Source: DT-111 sp965263225 (GTDB lineage: Bacteria; Bacteroidota; Bacteroidia; Chitinophagales; Saprospiraceae). Taken from it: a stretch of 64,000 nucleotides of DNA. The position numbers were made by a program, and so were the translations under genes. The stretch covers positions 248,001 through 312,000 of the forward strand of contig CBDHHG010000035.1 of the NCBI GenBank assembly GCA_965263225.1, given 5' to 3'. The notes beneath the pieces were generated by a model. That model searched no databases and was not told where the DNA came from. It worked only from the letters and a program-made list of their open reading frames with translations. The number at the start of each line of letters is the position of its first letter. Within the stretch, counting starts at the first letter, position 1. Positions 8,728-16,694 of this stretch are shown here, one piece after another.

Positions 8728-9322
8728 TATCGGGGATTATAGTTGGTCGGCACAAGATGGTGTTAGCTTAAGCTGTACAGATTGTCCAGATCCCATTGTT
8801 TCGGCGGATGTGGCGGGAGATTACACGGTTAGCGTTACTTTGGTAACCCCTTCCTGCACCCTTACTGATGAAATGACCTTAAGTGTACTAGACAGTGAAG
8901 CACCTCAATATAATATTGCTGATGATCTGACGCTATGCGAAGGGCAATCTATTGACTTGGGGGGCGCGCCGGTGGAAGGAACCTCCTACGTTTGGACCTC
9001 CCGTCCAGGTGGGTTTAATTCAACAGATGCCAATCCCTCGGCTACTCCGACCGAAAATATTACTTATCTGCTATCCGTAACTAATGCGGATTGTCCGGTT
9101 CCCTCCTTAGACTCGGTCGTTGTGGATTTCGTGGCCCTGCCGGTCCTTGTGGTCTTACCAGACACTACCGTTTGTCAGGATGACGAAATAGTGCTGGGTG
9201 CGACGACGGTAGAAGGTGATGTCAGTTACCAATGGAGTGGCCCTGGAACCATCGAAGATGATACCTTGGCTAATGCGGTCGCTGTGGTGACTAGTGGCGG
9301 GACCTATACGCTTTACTGCTGA
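8576..9322 (+). CDS. Fragment 3 of the broken surface protein gene
   Basis: Codes about three Ig/PKD-like domains from TYQAEIQGVCF onward, each opening with a VDAGPDATVCRGEE- or DDLTLCEGQSI-like strand and closing with a Thr/Val-rich strand. It ends when an extra T at 9312-9314 turns TYTLTADRDYF into TYTLYC and a stop. The short sense link between this piece and the next (about 9315-9380) is in a third frame. Confidence 0.5.
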   Translation: MKRRTYQAEIQGVCFTDTISVEVVVYSVDAGPDATVCRGEEFQIVAGLDFDIGDYSWSAQDGVSLSCTDCPDPIVSADVAGDYTVSVTLVTPSCTLTDEMTLSVLDSEAPQYNIADDLTLCEGQSIDLGGAPVEGTSYVWTSRPGGFNSTDANPSATPTENITYLLSVTNADCPVPSLDSVVVDFVALPVLVVLPDTTVCQDDEIVLGATTVEGDVSYQWSGPGTIEDDTLANAVAVVTSGGTYTLYC

Positions 9323-9424
9323 CAGAGATTATTTTGCTCAACTACGGCTTTCCGTTGAAGTAAACGATGACAGAGATTTTCGATCGACATCTTAGGAGAG
9401 GATAGTTTTAGCGATCTGTCGGGG

Positions 9425-11647
9425 GTGAAGAAAGTAGCACTGGAAGTAGACGCGACTCCGGCAGATTCAACGGTAACTTGGTTTCCAACTATGGGACTCA
9501 GTGCCGGAGAAGGCCGAAATGTCACCGCTAAACCAGATTTTCCCACTACCTATTACGCGACGATCAATGCGCCGAACGGATGTGTTCGGACAGATTCCAT
9601 ATACATTGCGGTCGATTCTTTACCGGTCAACTTGGACATCATGCCTTCTGATACTTCTGTATGTGAAGGATCGTTGTTGGTACTAACGTCAGAAATATTT
9701 GAACCTAGTGACTTTGAGGATATAGAATTTCAATGGGGAGGAGGAAATGGCTTTATCAGTGGCGACTCTCTCTTTAATATGGTATTGAACCCTGATACTA
9801 CTTCACGTTACTTCCGGGTGGCTACCTTGGGCGTATGTACAGATACTTCCTTCGCAGATGTAGAAGTTAAACCGATACCACAGATCCAAATAATGCCGAT
9901 GGATACGACGGTGTGTGCGGGTTCTCCGGTGCAAATCACCACCACTTATGATCCCGGAATTGATGAAGTCATGTGGATGCCTATGGAGGGGCTAAGCTGT
10001 ACAGATTGTGAGAATCCAATTGCAACGGCCATACAAACGACTACCTTTACCGTCCAAGGCACATTAAATGATTGTCCAGGTTCGGCATCTATGACGATCA
10101 ATGTTGATCCTCTCCCCTTAATACAGGTGGTGCCAGATCAAGGTATTTGTGTGGGAAGTACGGATGCCATTAGGTTGAATGAAGCTCCCGCGGAGCCAAA
10201 TACAACCTATGAATGGTCTTCTCCCGATGATCCAAACTTTACTTCAAATGATCCTGCCTTAGCGGTGACTCCGACCGCCACGACCACCTATATTTTGACG
10301 GCCACTAATGACTGTGGAACTTCAGCAGATCAGGTAACAATCACCTTGGTTGAGGATGCTACGGTGAGTCTTGATGGCCCAACTGAAGTTTGTAAAGGGG
10401 AAGATGTGACGATTATGGCTAATGGTACAGCACCAGCCGGAGTACAAGAAACCTATGTCTGGAGAGTCAACGGTGAAACTGTAAATGAAAATAGTGAAAC
10501 GCTTACATTGGCTGATCTTCAGGGGAATGTCCAGGTTGAACTATCGTATACGTATGGCCCGAATTGTGGTACAATCATTACGACCATAAACATACAGGCA
10601 TTCAATAACCCTGAAATTGATGTGATTACTGATCAAGTAATTTGTGCAGGAGATAATAATCCCATATTGTTGAACACGGCAGCACCTTTAGATGATGTAG
10701 AATACACATGGACATCACCAGATGATCCTAGCTTTATATCTTCAGATCCCGCTCTGACGGTTATGCCTACTGTTAGCACCACTTATAATCTAGAAGCTAG
10801 CAACATATGTGGAACACTAACAGAAAGTGTCTCTATTTTTGTAGTAGAGGAATCTACAGTTTCCATTGATGGGCCAACCGAAATATGCCGAGGTGATGAC
10901 ATCACCTTTAATGCCATGGGAACTGCACCTGCTAACGTGCAACAGGTATTTGAATGGTTAATTAATGGACAACCTACTGACCAAACTGGACCTAGCTTCA
11001 ACCTATCAAACTTGCAATCTAGTGTAACGGTAAGTGTCAATTATACCTACGGACCTAATTGTGGAACAGCGACGGCCTCTGCCGATGTACAAGTCTTTGA
11101 TGCACCAGAAATAACCTTTGTCCCCATTCCAGATACAGTATTCAATGGGGAGACGGTCACTTTGACGGCACAAGTACTTCCGGCGATCGATGGTTATACT
11201 TACCAATGGGAGGGAGAGGATATCTTAGGCTCAGCTGATGGTCCAAGTGTGGAAGTTCGTCCATCCATTGACGGCGAAATTCCGGAAGAAGAAACTTTCT
11301 TTTACACCTTGACCGTAACGACACCTACAGGTTGTACTGCCACAGCTACCATTGGGGTATTTATCTATAATCCAACACCTAAGATTCCAAATGTCTTTAC
11401 GCCTAATGGAGATGACGTGAATGATGAATTTAAGGCATACTTCCCAGGAACGGGTATACAGATAGTTGAATTCAAAGTCTTCAACCGATGGGGGCAAGTT
11501 GTTCATAATGTAAGTGACAATACACCTTGGGATGGGGAACACAATAATAAACCAGCGCCATCAGACGTATATGTCTTCAAGATTATCTACGAACTACCTA
11601 GCGGAATCCGTAAGGAGGAAAAGGGAGATGTGACTCTAGCTCGTTAG
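9425..11647 (+). CDS. Fragment 4: C-terminal Ig-like repeats with CHU_C (type B) sorting domain
   Basis: 740 residues, the largest intact piece. It holds five to six Ig/PKD-like domains, including two copies of a 165-residue unit (see the repeat at 10136-11100). The last 85 residues form the gliding-motility-associated C-terminal domain: IPNVFTPNGDDVNDEF, FKVFNRWGQVVH, TPWDGEHNNKPAPSDVYVFKI, closing with KGDVTLAR. This is the T9SS type B export signal. It has no start or signal peptide of its own, so on its own it could not be exported. A strong terminator follows at 11673-11716. Confidence 0.65.
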   Translation: MKKVALEVDATPADSTVTWFPTMGLSAGEGRNVTAKPDFPTTYYATINAPNGCVRTDSIYIAVDSLPVNLDIMPSDTSVCEGSLLVLTSEIFEPSDFEDIEFQWGGGNGFISGDSLFNMVLNPDTTSRYFRVATLGVCTDTSFADVEVKPIPQIQIMPMDTTVCAGSPVQITTTYDPGIDEVMWMPMEGLSCTDCENPIATAIQTTTFTVQGTLNDCPGSASMTINVDPLPLIQVVPDQGICVGSTDAIRLNEAPAEPNTTYEWSSPDDPNFTSNDPALAVTPTATTTYILTATNDCGTSADQVTITLVEDATVSLDGPTEVCKGEDVTIMANGTAPAGVQETYVWRVNGETVNENSETLTLADLQGNVQVELSYTYGPNCGTIITTINIQAFNNPEIDVITDQVICAGDNNPILLNTAAPLDDVEYTWTSPDDPSFISSDPALTVMPTVSTTYNLEASNICGTLTESVSIFVVEESTVSIDGPTEICRGDDITFNAMGTAPANVQQVFEWLINGQPTDQTGPSFNLSNLQSSVTVSVNYTYGPNCGTATASADVQVFDAPEITFVPIPDTVFNGETVTLTAQVLPAIDGYTYQWEGEDILGSADGPSVEVRPSIDGEIPEEETFFYTLTVTTPTGCTATATIGVFIYNPTPKIPNVFTPNGDDVNDEFKAYFPGTGIQIVEFKVFNRWGQVVHNVSDNTPWDGEHNNKPAPSDVYVFKIIYELPSGIRKEEKGDVTLAR
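10136..11100 (+). repeat. Two tandem 495-bp (165-residue) coding repeats
   Basis: Copy 1 starts at 10136 (DQGICVGS) and copy 2 at 10631 (DQVICAGD). The internal landmark DGPTEVCKGED / DGPTEICRGDD occurs at 10373 and 10868, again exactly 495 bases apart. Both copies contain YTWTSPDDP-, TTTYxLxA- and YTYGPNCGT-type strands. Each copy is two Ig-like domains. Confidence 0.75.
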
Positions 11648-11672
11648 AGGATACCTTTTTCCTTGCTGTAAA

Positions 11673-11716
11673 AGGAACGCCCCGATCCAATACTTTATCT
11701 GGATCGGGGCGTTCCT
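11673..11716. terminator. Strong bidirectional hairpin terminator
   Basis: Perfect 17-base inverted repeat (arms 11673-11689 and 11700-11716, 10-base loop) followed by GTTTT on the plus strand and preceded by a short A-run. It ends the giant gene and could also stop minus-strand transcription from the xse genes. Confidence 0.85.
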
Positions 11717-11738
11717 GTTTTAAGAACCTGCTAGGTGC

Positions 11739-11891
11739 TTATCCCTGATCCAGATCATTGGCCAGCGCTGCTGCCCATTCGATCAAGGCTTTTGCTTCCT
11801 CTCGCGTAAGCTTGTCTTCCGGGTGTTCCTTAATATTTACCAGCGAGGTGAGATCCGTGTTGGGCGAGACAGGATCAAAGGTATCGGTAAC
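11739..11891 (-). pseudogene. Small gene remnant downstream of xseB
   Basis: A 50-codon frame with protein-like composition (NTDLTSLVNIKEHPED, LTREEAKALIEWAAALANDL) ends in TAA at 11739-11741. It begins directly behind an in-frame stop and has no ATG, GTG or TTG. The C-terminal half looks like an amphipathic helix. It may be the tail of a decayed gene, or a small gene whose start was lost to a sequence error, since it lies next to the frameshift-rich region. Family not recognised. Confidence 0.35.
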
Positions 11892-11917
11892 TTATAGCTT
11901 ACAATAGTGATAATCAG

Positions 11918-12103
11918 TTATTTATCATCAGCGAATAATTGCTCCAACTCCAAACTTGTTTTGCGTAACTTAGCGCGACAATATTGGATTAATTCACTGG
12001 CCTTCCCGACCTCTTCCGATAATTGATCTATACTAATATTGCCTTCCTGTAGGGCAGTTACAATGGCTTTGATTTCAGCTAAAGATTCGTCGTAGGTTTT
12101 CAT
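11918..12103 (-). CDS. xseB: Exodeoxyribonuclease VII small subunit
   Basis: 61 residues; XseB is normally 60-80. The opening MKTYDESLAEIKAIVTALQEGNISIDQL is the family pattern (YEEAL.EL..IV..LE.G...L). It is an all-helical subunit, several copies of which bind each XseA chain to make the single-strand-specific nuclease that degrades ssDNA into acid-soluble oligonucleotides. It begins 5 bases after the xseA stop on the same strand. Confidence 0.93.
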   Translation of the reverse strand: MKTYDESLAEIKAIVTALQEGNISIDQLSEEVGKASELIQYCRAKLRKTSLELEQLFADDK

Positions 12104-12108
12104 AGAAA

Positions 12109-13335
12109 TTAGCGTATTTTACCGTTGACCGACCCATCTTTGAATCGGATTTCGATTTCATCTTCTGATGAGAGTTCTGTTTTGGATTGAACTACTTTCC
12201 CTTTCTTTGAGGTTAGAGAATAGCCACGAGCTAATGTCGCTTCCAGATCAAGCAAGCTTAGGATTTGAGAGAATTGATCTAGACTTACTCGCTCTCGCTC
12301 TAGTTTAAGTTTACTCAAGGGATGTAACTGTTCTTCCATGTGCTGCAAGTCCACTTTGTACTGTTGTAATTTGCTGTCTGCCCCCAACTGTAGCATTTGT
12401 TCATACTTGATCAGTTGGTTCTCTGCTTGCTGCAATTCCAACTGACTGATTTGATTCAACTGTTGAGCCAGTTGCATTAGTTCTCCTTCGAACAAAGCAT
12501 TGTGCTGCACAAGGTATTCTGCTACTGCGGTGGGCGTCTTTAGACTTTGAAAGGCTACCATATCGGCCACCGTTTCATCAATATCGTGTCCGATACCTGT
12601 AAGTATAGGGAGCGGGCAATCAGCCAAGGCGACGCACAGTTCATATTCATTGAAGGCTTGCAAATCCAAGCGTGCACCTCCTCCTCGGATGATTACTACG
12701 GCATCGTATAGATGTACCCTTTTCGTAATCTTCTGCAACTGCGTACGCATTTCTCCACTTACTCGATCACCCTGCATGGCTGTGGGGAATAGGTCGAGCT
12801 GATATTGATATTGATATGGATTGAAGCGGACTTGATTTTCAAAATCTTGTAGCCCGGCTGCTGTGGGGGAGGAAAGGACAGCTATCCTTTGGATGACAAT
12901 AGGTAAATCTAATTGTGCATTCTGATCAATCTTACCTTCTGCCTCAAGACGTTCAATGGTTTGTTGACGCTTAAGCGCAAGCCTACCCAAGGTGTAGGTA
13001 GGATCGACATCTTCGATTACCATCTTCAGTCCGTAGCGTTCATGAAAACTAACGCTCACCTGGACCTTTACCTCTAAACCTTCTTGTAGAATATCTACTA
13101 GCTTTTTTCCAATCTTCCTCCTCAGTTGCCGATAGTTAGGGCCCCAAAGAGCAGCTTCTGTTCTGGCAATAATGGTATCTTCTTCTTCAGACTTTTCTAC
13201 TAATTCTAAAAAGTAATTCCCTCTCGACTCATTGAACTGAGCAATCTCACAAGTCACCCAAATGGCATCTGGCAAATTGAGTGCCAGGATCCGTCGGATG
13301 TACTCGTTGAGTTCGAAAAGGGAATAGGTTTGCAA
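12109..13335 (-). CDS. xseA: Exodeoxyribonuclease VII large subunit
   Basis: 408 residues. The N-terminal OB-fold (about 1-105) begins YSLFELNEYIRRIL and contains WVTCEIAQFN. The catalytic domain has IAVLSSPTAAGLQDF, VIIRGGGARLDLQAFN and LTGIGHDIDETVADMVA, the standard XseA motifs. A long coiled coil (about 265-360; Gln/Leu-rich) binds XseB. The C-terminal LARGYSLTSKKGKVVQS closes the protein as usual. It sits in line with xseB (5-base gap) and behind the dehydrogenase gene (31-base gap), so the three are probably co-transcribed. Confidence 0.95.
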   Translation of the reverse strand: MQTYSLFELNEYIRRILALNLPDAIWVTCEIAQFNESRGNYFLELVEKSEEEDTIIARTEAALWGPNYRQLRRKIGKKLVDILQEGLEVKVQVSVSFHERYGLKMVIEDVDPTYTLGRLALKRQQTIERLEAEGKIDQNAQLDLPIVIQRIAVLSSPTAAGLQDFENQVRFNPYQYQYQLDLFPTAMQGDRVSGEMRTQLQKITKRVHLYDAVVIIRGGGARLDLQAFNEYELCVALADCPLPILTGIGHDIDETVADMVAFQSLKTPTAVAEYLVQHNALFEGELMQLAQQLNQISQLELQQAENQLIKYEQMLQLGADSKLQQYKVDLQHMEEQLHPLSKLKLERERVSLDQFSQILSLLDLEATLARGYSLTSKKGKVVQSKTELSSEDEIEIRFKDGSVNGKIR

Positions 13336-13366
13336 AGGTTATGTCTTTCTTGATGATTAATTGGTT

Positions 13367-14332
13367 TTATACGACTACATTTCGAGCACGTCCCGCCAAA
13401 AATGCTTCAATATTGGCTTTAGTTTCGTTCATTAGCCTTTTCCGGGCTGCTTGGCTTGCCCAAGCAATGTGAGGAGTGACGATGCAATTGGGGAGACCAA
13501 ATAGAGGATGATCTACGGGAGGGGGTTCGCTAGAGAGAACATCTAAAGCAGCCCCTCGAATCGTTTTTTGTTCCAAGGCAAGTTTTAGATCTGCCTCGTT
13601 GATAAGCCCTCCACGGCCGGTATTGATCAAAACAGCCGAGGTCTTCATTTTTTGTAACAAGGACGCATTGACGAAGCCAGCATTTTCATGCGTAAGCGGA
13701 GCGTGTAAAGTTACAAAGTCGCTCTGCGCGAAAAGTTCATTGACTCCCACAAATTCTACTCCTGAACGAGCATCTCTCTCTGGATGTTTGTGATGTGAAA
13801 GTACTTTCATGCCAAAGGCCAAAGCAATTGCGGCTACACTTTGGCCTATTTTCCCCAATCCATAAATCCCCATCGTCTTTCCTTGTAACTCATGCAAGGT
13901 GTCCAGGGTGTAACAAAAATTGGCCTGATTCGACCAATCCCCATTTTGGACACTCAAATGATGTTGGTAGACCTGATTAGTGAAACTCAAGATCAATGCA
14001 AAGACGTGCTGTGCGACGGTATGAGAGCCGTATCCCCGGACATTACAGACTGTAATCCCCAGTTCTTTAGCTGCATCTACCTCAATATTGTTGTAGCCGG
14101 TAGCGGTCAAGGTGATCAGCTTTAGATCAGGTAGTTGCTCCATCAAGGCTTTAGTAACAGGTGCCTTATTAACTATTAACACTTCCTTGCCCACGGACCG
14201 CTCTAGTAAAACATTGCTAGCACTATGGTCGTATACCTGAACATCACCCAAGACCTGTAAAACCCGCCAATCCAGGTCTCCCGGATTTAAGGTATAGCCA
14301 TCTAGGACAGCAATCTGCAGTGCTTGGGGCAT
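13367..14332 (-). CDS. D-2-hydroxyacid dehydrogenase (glycerate-dehydrogenase-like)
   Basis: 321 residues. The NAD-binding motif GIYGLGKIGQSVA lies near residue 155. The catalytic triad is visible: Arg in INTGRGGLINE (about 237), Glu in LDVLSSEPPP (about 266), His in TPHIAWAS (about 287). It reduces a 2-keto acid (glyoxylate, hydroxypyruvate or similar) with NAD(P)H. The wording VLSSEPPPxDHPLFxLPNCIVTPHIAWAS is typical of hydroxypyruvate/glycerate dehydrogenases rather than SerA; there is no ACT domain. It is cytoplasmic and upstream of xseA on the same strand. Confidence 0.9.
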   Translation of the reverse strand: MPQALQIAVLDGYTLNPGDLDWRVLQVLGDVQVYDHSASNVLLERSVGKEVLIVNKAPVTKALMEQLPDLKLITLTATGYNNIEVDAAKELGITVCNVRGYGSHTVAQHVFALILSFTNQVYQHHLSVQNGDWSNQANFCYTLDTLHELQGKTMGIYGLGKIGQSVAAIALAFGMKVLSHHKHPERDARSGVEFVGVNELFAQSDFVTLHAPLTHENAGFVNASLLQKMKTSAVLINTGRGGLINEADLKLALEQKTIRGAALDVLSSEPPPVDHPLFGLPNCIVTPHIAWASQAARKRLMNETKANIEAFLAGRARNVVV

Positions 14333-14372
14333 AGGCGGTTCGTTTTGGTGCTAAAGATGAGATAGGAAAGGG

Positions 14373-14394
14373 GAAGGCCCTAGCAAGAGCCTTC
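14373..14394 (-). terminator. Weak hairpin behind the 206-residue secreted protein gene
   Basis: GAAGGC/GCCTTC inverted repeat with a 10-base loop, placed between the stop of the secreted protein gene (14416) and the dehydrogenase start (14332). Only a short T-rich stretch follows on the minus strand. Confidence 0.35.
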
Positions 14395-14415
14395 TATGAT
14401 TGATAAAAGGTCGCT

Positions 14416-15018
14416 TTATTCGAAAGACTTTCGTACTTCTTCAGGAATGATTTGAGACAAGATCACCTGTTGTTCGGCATTGTTCTCCAGGAACTTCCAT
14501 TCTTGTGATTTCAGGGGAGCAATGGCATACAAATTCTTATTGGCTTTGATCAAAAAGCTACTCTCTTCCTTGTTGAATTCCACATTTTCCGCGCCGTAGG
14601 TAGTTTCAAAGGAGGTTTTCATGTAGTTCATGACATTTTCATCGCTAAAGCTTGGTCCGGAAAACTTCATGCCCAACTCCATGGCATAGTTGATATTCAC
14701 AAAATGCTTATCCTCGGTATCTACCTGTCCTATGAAATTGACCACTTCGAATTTTCCCATGTTGATCTCCATGCCTTCTGCTTCCATTTGTTCAAAAAGC
14801 ATAGCCATTTGCTCTTTGGGGACCAAGTTGAAAAGGGAATCATAAGTAAGATCCAATACGCCCATCCAATCCTTCTTTGCTGTAGCATTAAAGAACAAGG
14901 CAATCCGTTCATTGATGGGTTGCTTAAAGGACTCGTTTACCTCAGCCTGTGCGCTTAAGTTATTCAGGGAGAAAGTACCAATCAGACAGAATACAAACAT
15001 TAATTTCTTCATTTTCAT
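14416..15018 (-). CDS. Secreted protein of unknown function
   Basis: The open frame reaches 15036, but MKMKKLMFVFCLIGTFSLNN reads as a signal peptide, so I start at 15018; cleavage is likely at LSAQ/AE. The mature part (about 175 residues) has no Cys and looks like an alpha/beta protein with a Met-rich middle (MAMLFEQMEAEGMEINMGKF). It is probably periplasmic or exported. No family recognised. It is flanked by the di-haem lipoprotein gene (59 bases upstream) on the same strand. Confidence 0.75.
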   Translation of the reverse strand: MKMKKLMFVFCLIGTFSLNNLSAQAEVNESFKQPINERIALFFNATAKKDWMGVLDLTYDSLFNLVPKEQMAMLFEQMEAEGMEINMGKFEVVNFIGQVDTEDKHFVNINYAMELGMKFSGPSFSDENVMNYMKTSFETTYGAENVEFNKEESSFLIKANKNLYAIAPLKSQEWKFLENNAEQQVILSQIIPEEVRKSFE

Positions 15019-15095
15019 TTTGATTTTTGCTGGCAAAGATAATTTCTTCTACGACAATGGTGCTAAGAACTGATCATTTGCTTGATAGTCTAATT

Positions 15096-16496
15096 TTACA
15101 GCGTCTTCAGATATTCTACAACAGCCCTTCTCTCCTCCTTGCTAAATGAATCTCCAAAGTAGTGCCCTTCATTGCTATAGCCAGGAAGGTCTGTATTAAA
15201 TGTCCATTTTCCTTCAGGCTTCTCTCTAATCTGGTACACCCAACCCACATGCGTATAATCGTAAGCTGCATTTTCTCCACTTCGACTCCAATACTTAGGG
15301 CGGGCTTTACTATTTAGCACTGCTTCCAGGTTTGGGACGGAGCCATTGTGAAAGTAAGGAGCAGTAGCCCATATGCCATCCAAAGGCGGGGCCATATAAG
15401 CTAATGCTGGTTCAAAATAGGAGGGGGGACTCGACTGGGCAAACCAACTATTATTATACCATTCTACAATGCCAGAGGTGTAAGCGTATTTGGCATATAA
15501 GGGATCGGTCTTCACCTCATCCAGCGCCACCAATTTGTTGGGGTAGGTTTCGTTTTCACCGTAGGTACCGTGGCAATTGCTGCACTTCTTTTCAAACAAT
15601 AACTCTCCTTTGGCAACTAGGCCTTGGTTGACGGTTTTCGGGTAGGTAGGGGGCTCTAATGATCGCAACCAAGCCAACACATCTTTGAAGCCTGTCACCG
15701 CCTTACGAGCAGCGGTACTATCTGGAATACCAAGAACAGAAGCTTGGAACAGTAGTTTGGTGAAATCGCCTCTTCCAATGCCATTATAGTAAAGTGCATT
15801 TTTCTTCTTCACATGCCAAAGTGCTGGAACATCCGTGGCAATCGGATACTTATTCATTTCATAGTTGGGCGCTTTGACATAGGTAAGATCTACCGGATCT
15901 CGGTGCATCATACAGGCCTCGGCCAACCGAAATGCAGGATTGGCTCCAGCTTGATTGGTTTCAATATGTGGCGCCATCTCCTTGAAGTATTTGCCAAAGG
16001 CTTCAAAGGCTTGATATTCGGCTGCCGATTTCTTGTACTTCAGATTCATCCCAAAGTTCATCAGCTTTGCCAAGGTACTAAGGTTGCGGCGATAATCTGA
16101 AAAACTATTGCCCATACCGACCACGATCTCTCCCTGAAAAGGACTAGCATGGCAGGTGAGACAATTTCCATTGACCACTTTTTGACCATTGGGTGCTCTA
16201 AAGGCAGTTATAGCATAGGGTACTCTTTCGTTCAACCCTGTTCGCCCCAAAACCGTATCCGGTTCCTTCAACAGGCGTCGTTTGAATAAGCCATAAGGGA
16301 CACCAGAGCCTATGTAATCCCCATTGACCAGGAAATCAAAACCAGCCACTGGGTCTCCATCAAGTTGCTGTTTACTGGGCGGAATTTCGACGACCTTGTA
16401 CGGGAGACCTCCTTCAGCCTGGGGCAAATTTTTGTAGGTACTGCAAGCCAGGAGAAAAAAAAGAAGAAACAGAGCTAGCGCAAAGCGAGTTTTCAT
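15096..16496 (-). CDS. Di-haem c-type cytochrome lipoprotein (RoxA / cytochrome-c-peroxidase-like)
   Basis: 466 residues. Lipoprotein signal with lipobox LLACS at residues 15-19 (attachment at Cys18). Two c-type haem sites: NCLTCHAS near residue 113 and CSNCHGTYG near 308. The segment APYFHNGSVPNLEAVL is the typical distal block of di-haem oxidoreductases related to rubber oxygenase and bacterial cytochrome c peroxidases. It would sit in the periplasm or on a membrane leaflet. Whether it is an oxidase, peroxidase or electron carrier cannot be told. Confidence 0.85.
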   Translation of the reverse strand: MKTRFALALFLLFFLLACSTYKNLPQAEGGLPYKVVEIPPSKQQLDGDPVAGFDFLVNGDYIGSGVPYGLFKRRLLKEPDTVLGRTGLNERVPYAITAFRAPNGQKVVNGNCLTCHASPFQGEIVVGMGNSFSDYRRNLSTLAKLMNFGMNLKYKKSAAEYQAFEAFGKYFKEMAPHIETNQAGANPAFRLAEACMMHRDPVDLTYVKAPNYEMNKYPIATDVPALWHVKKKNALYYNGIGRGDFTKLLFQASVLGIPDSTAARKAVTGFKDVLAWLRSLEPPTYPKTVNQGLVAKGELLFEKKCSNCHGTYGENETYPNKLVALDEVKTDPLYAKYAYTSGIVEWYNNSWFAQSSPPSYFEPALAYMAPPLDGIWATAPYFHNGSVPNLEAVLNSKARPKYWSRSGENAAYDYTHVGWVYQIREKPEGKWTFNTDLPGYSNEGHYFGDSFSKEERRAVVEYLKTL

Positions 16497-16694
16497 GTCT
16501 TGAGCATTTTGATAAGGATCAAAATCTATTGTTCAGTATTTTATGGGATAGGTGGTACCTTGCAAAACAAGCGAATTAGTAGAAAGTTCGTCAAAGAATA
16601 GCCTGCTGGGCGCTATGGGTAAGATATAGAATGGCTAGTCCTTATCCGGTAGTAGCCCGTAGGGTAGGTGATACTCTGAAAGATGGGAAACAGC

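Larger units (their letters stand above)
6563..11647 (+). pseudogene. Giant T9SS-exported Ig/PKD-like surface protein gene, interrupted by about eight indels
   Basis: Read across frames, this is one gene of about 1690 codons: signal peptide (MKNILLVTLSLFLITFTYGQ), two CUB/lectin-like Cys-containing regions, many Ig/PKD-like beta domains, and a C-terminal CHU_C type B sorting domain. The frame is lost at about 6680 (TGA), 6713-6715 (extra G), 6927 (+1 or -2), 6973-6977 (extra T), 8258-8259 (extra T), 8586-8587 (extra G), 9312-9314 (extra T) and 9377-9380 (missing T). Across each break the protein sense continues in the next frame (for example PDETT then TYQAEIQGV). Most changes add one base to a short run of the same base. 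This is either very recent decay or local sequence/assembly error; neighbouring genes are intact. If error, the product would be an outer-surface adhesin-like protein. Confidence 0.8.

Noticed and set aside
6680..9380. Programmed ribosomal frameshifting to join the pieces
   Set aside because: There are eight breaks with mixed direction, no slippery heptamers with downstream structure that I can see, and stops follow quickly; indels or errors explain it better.
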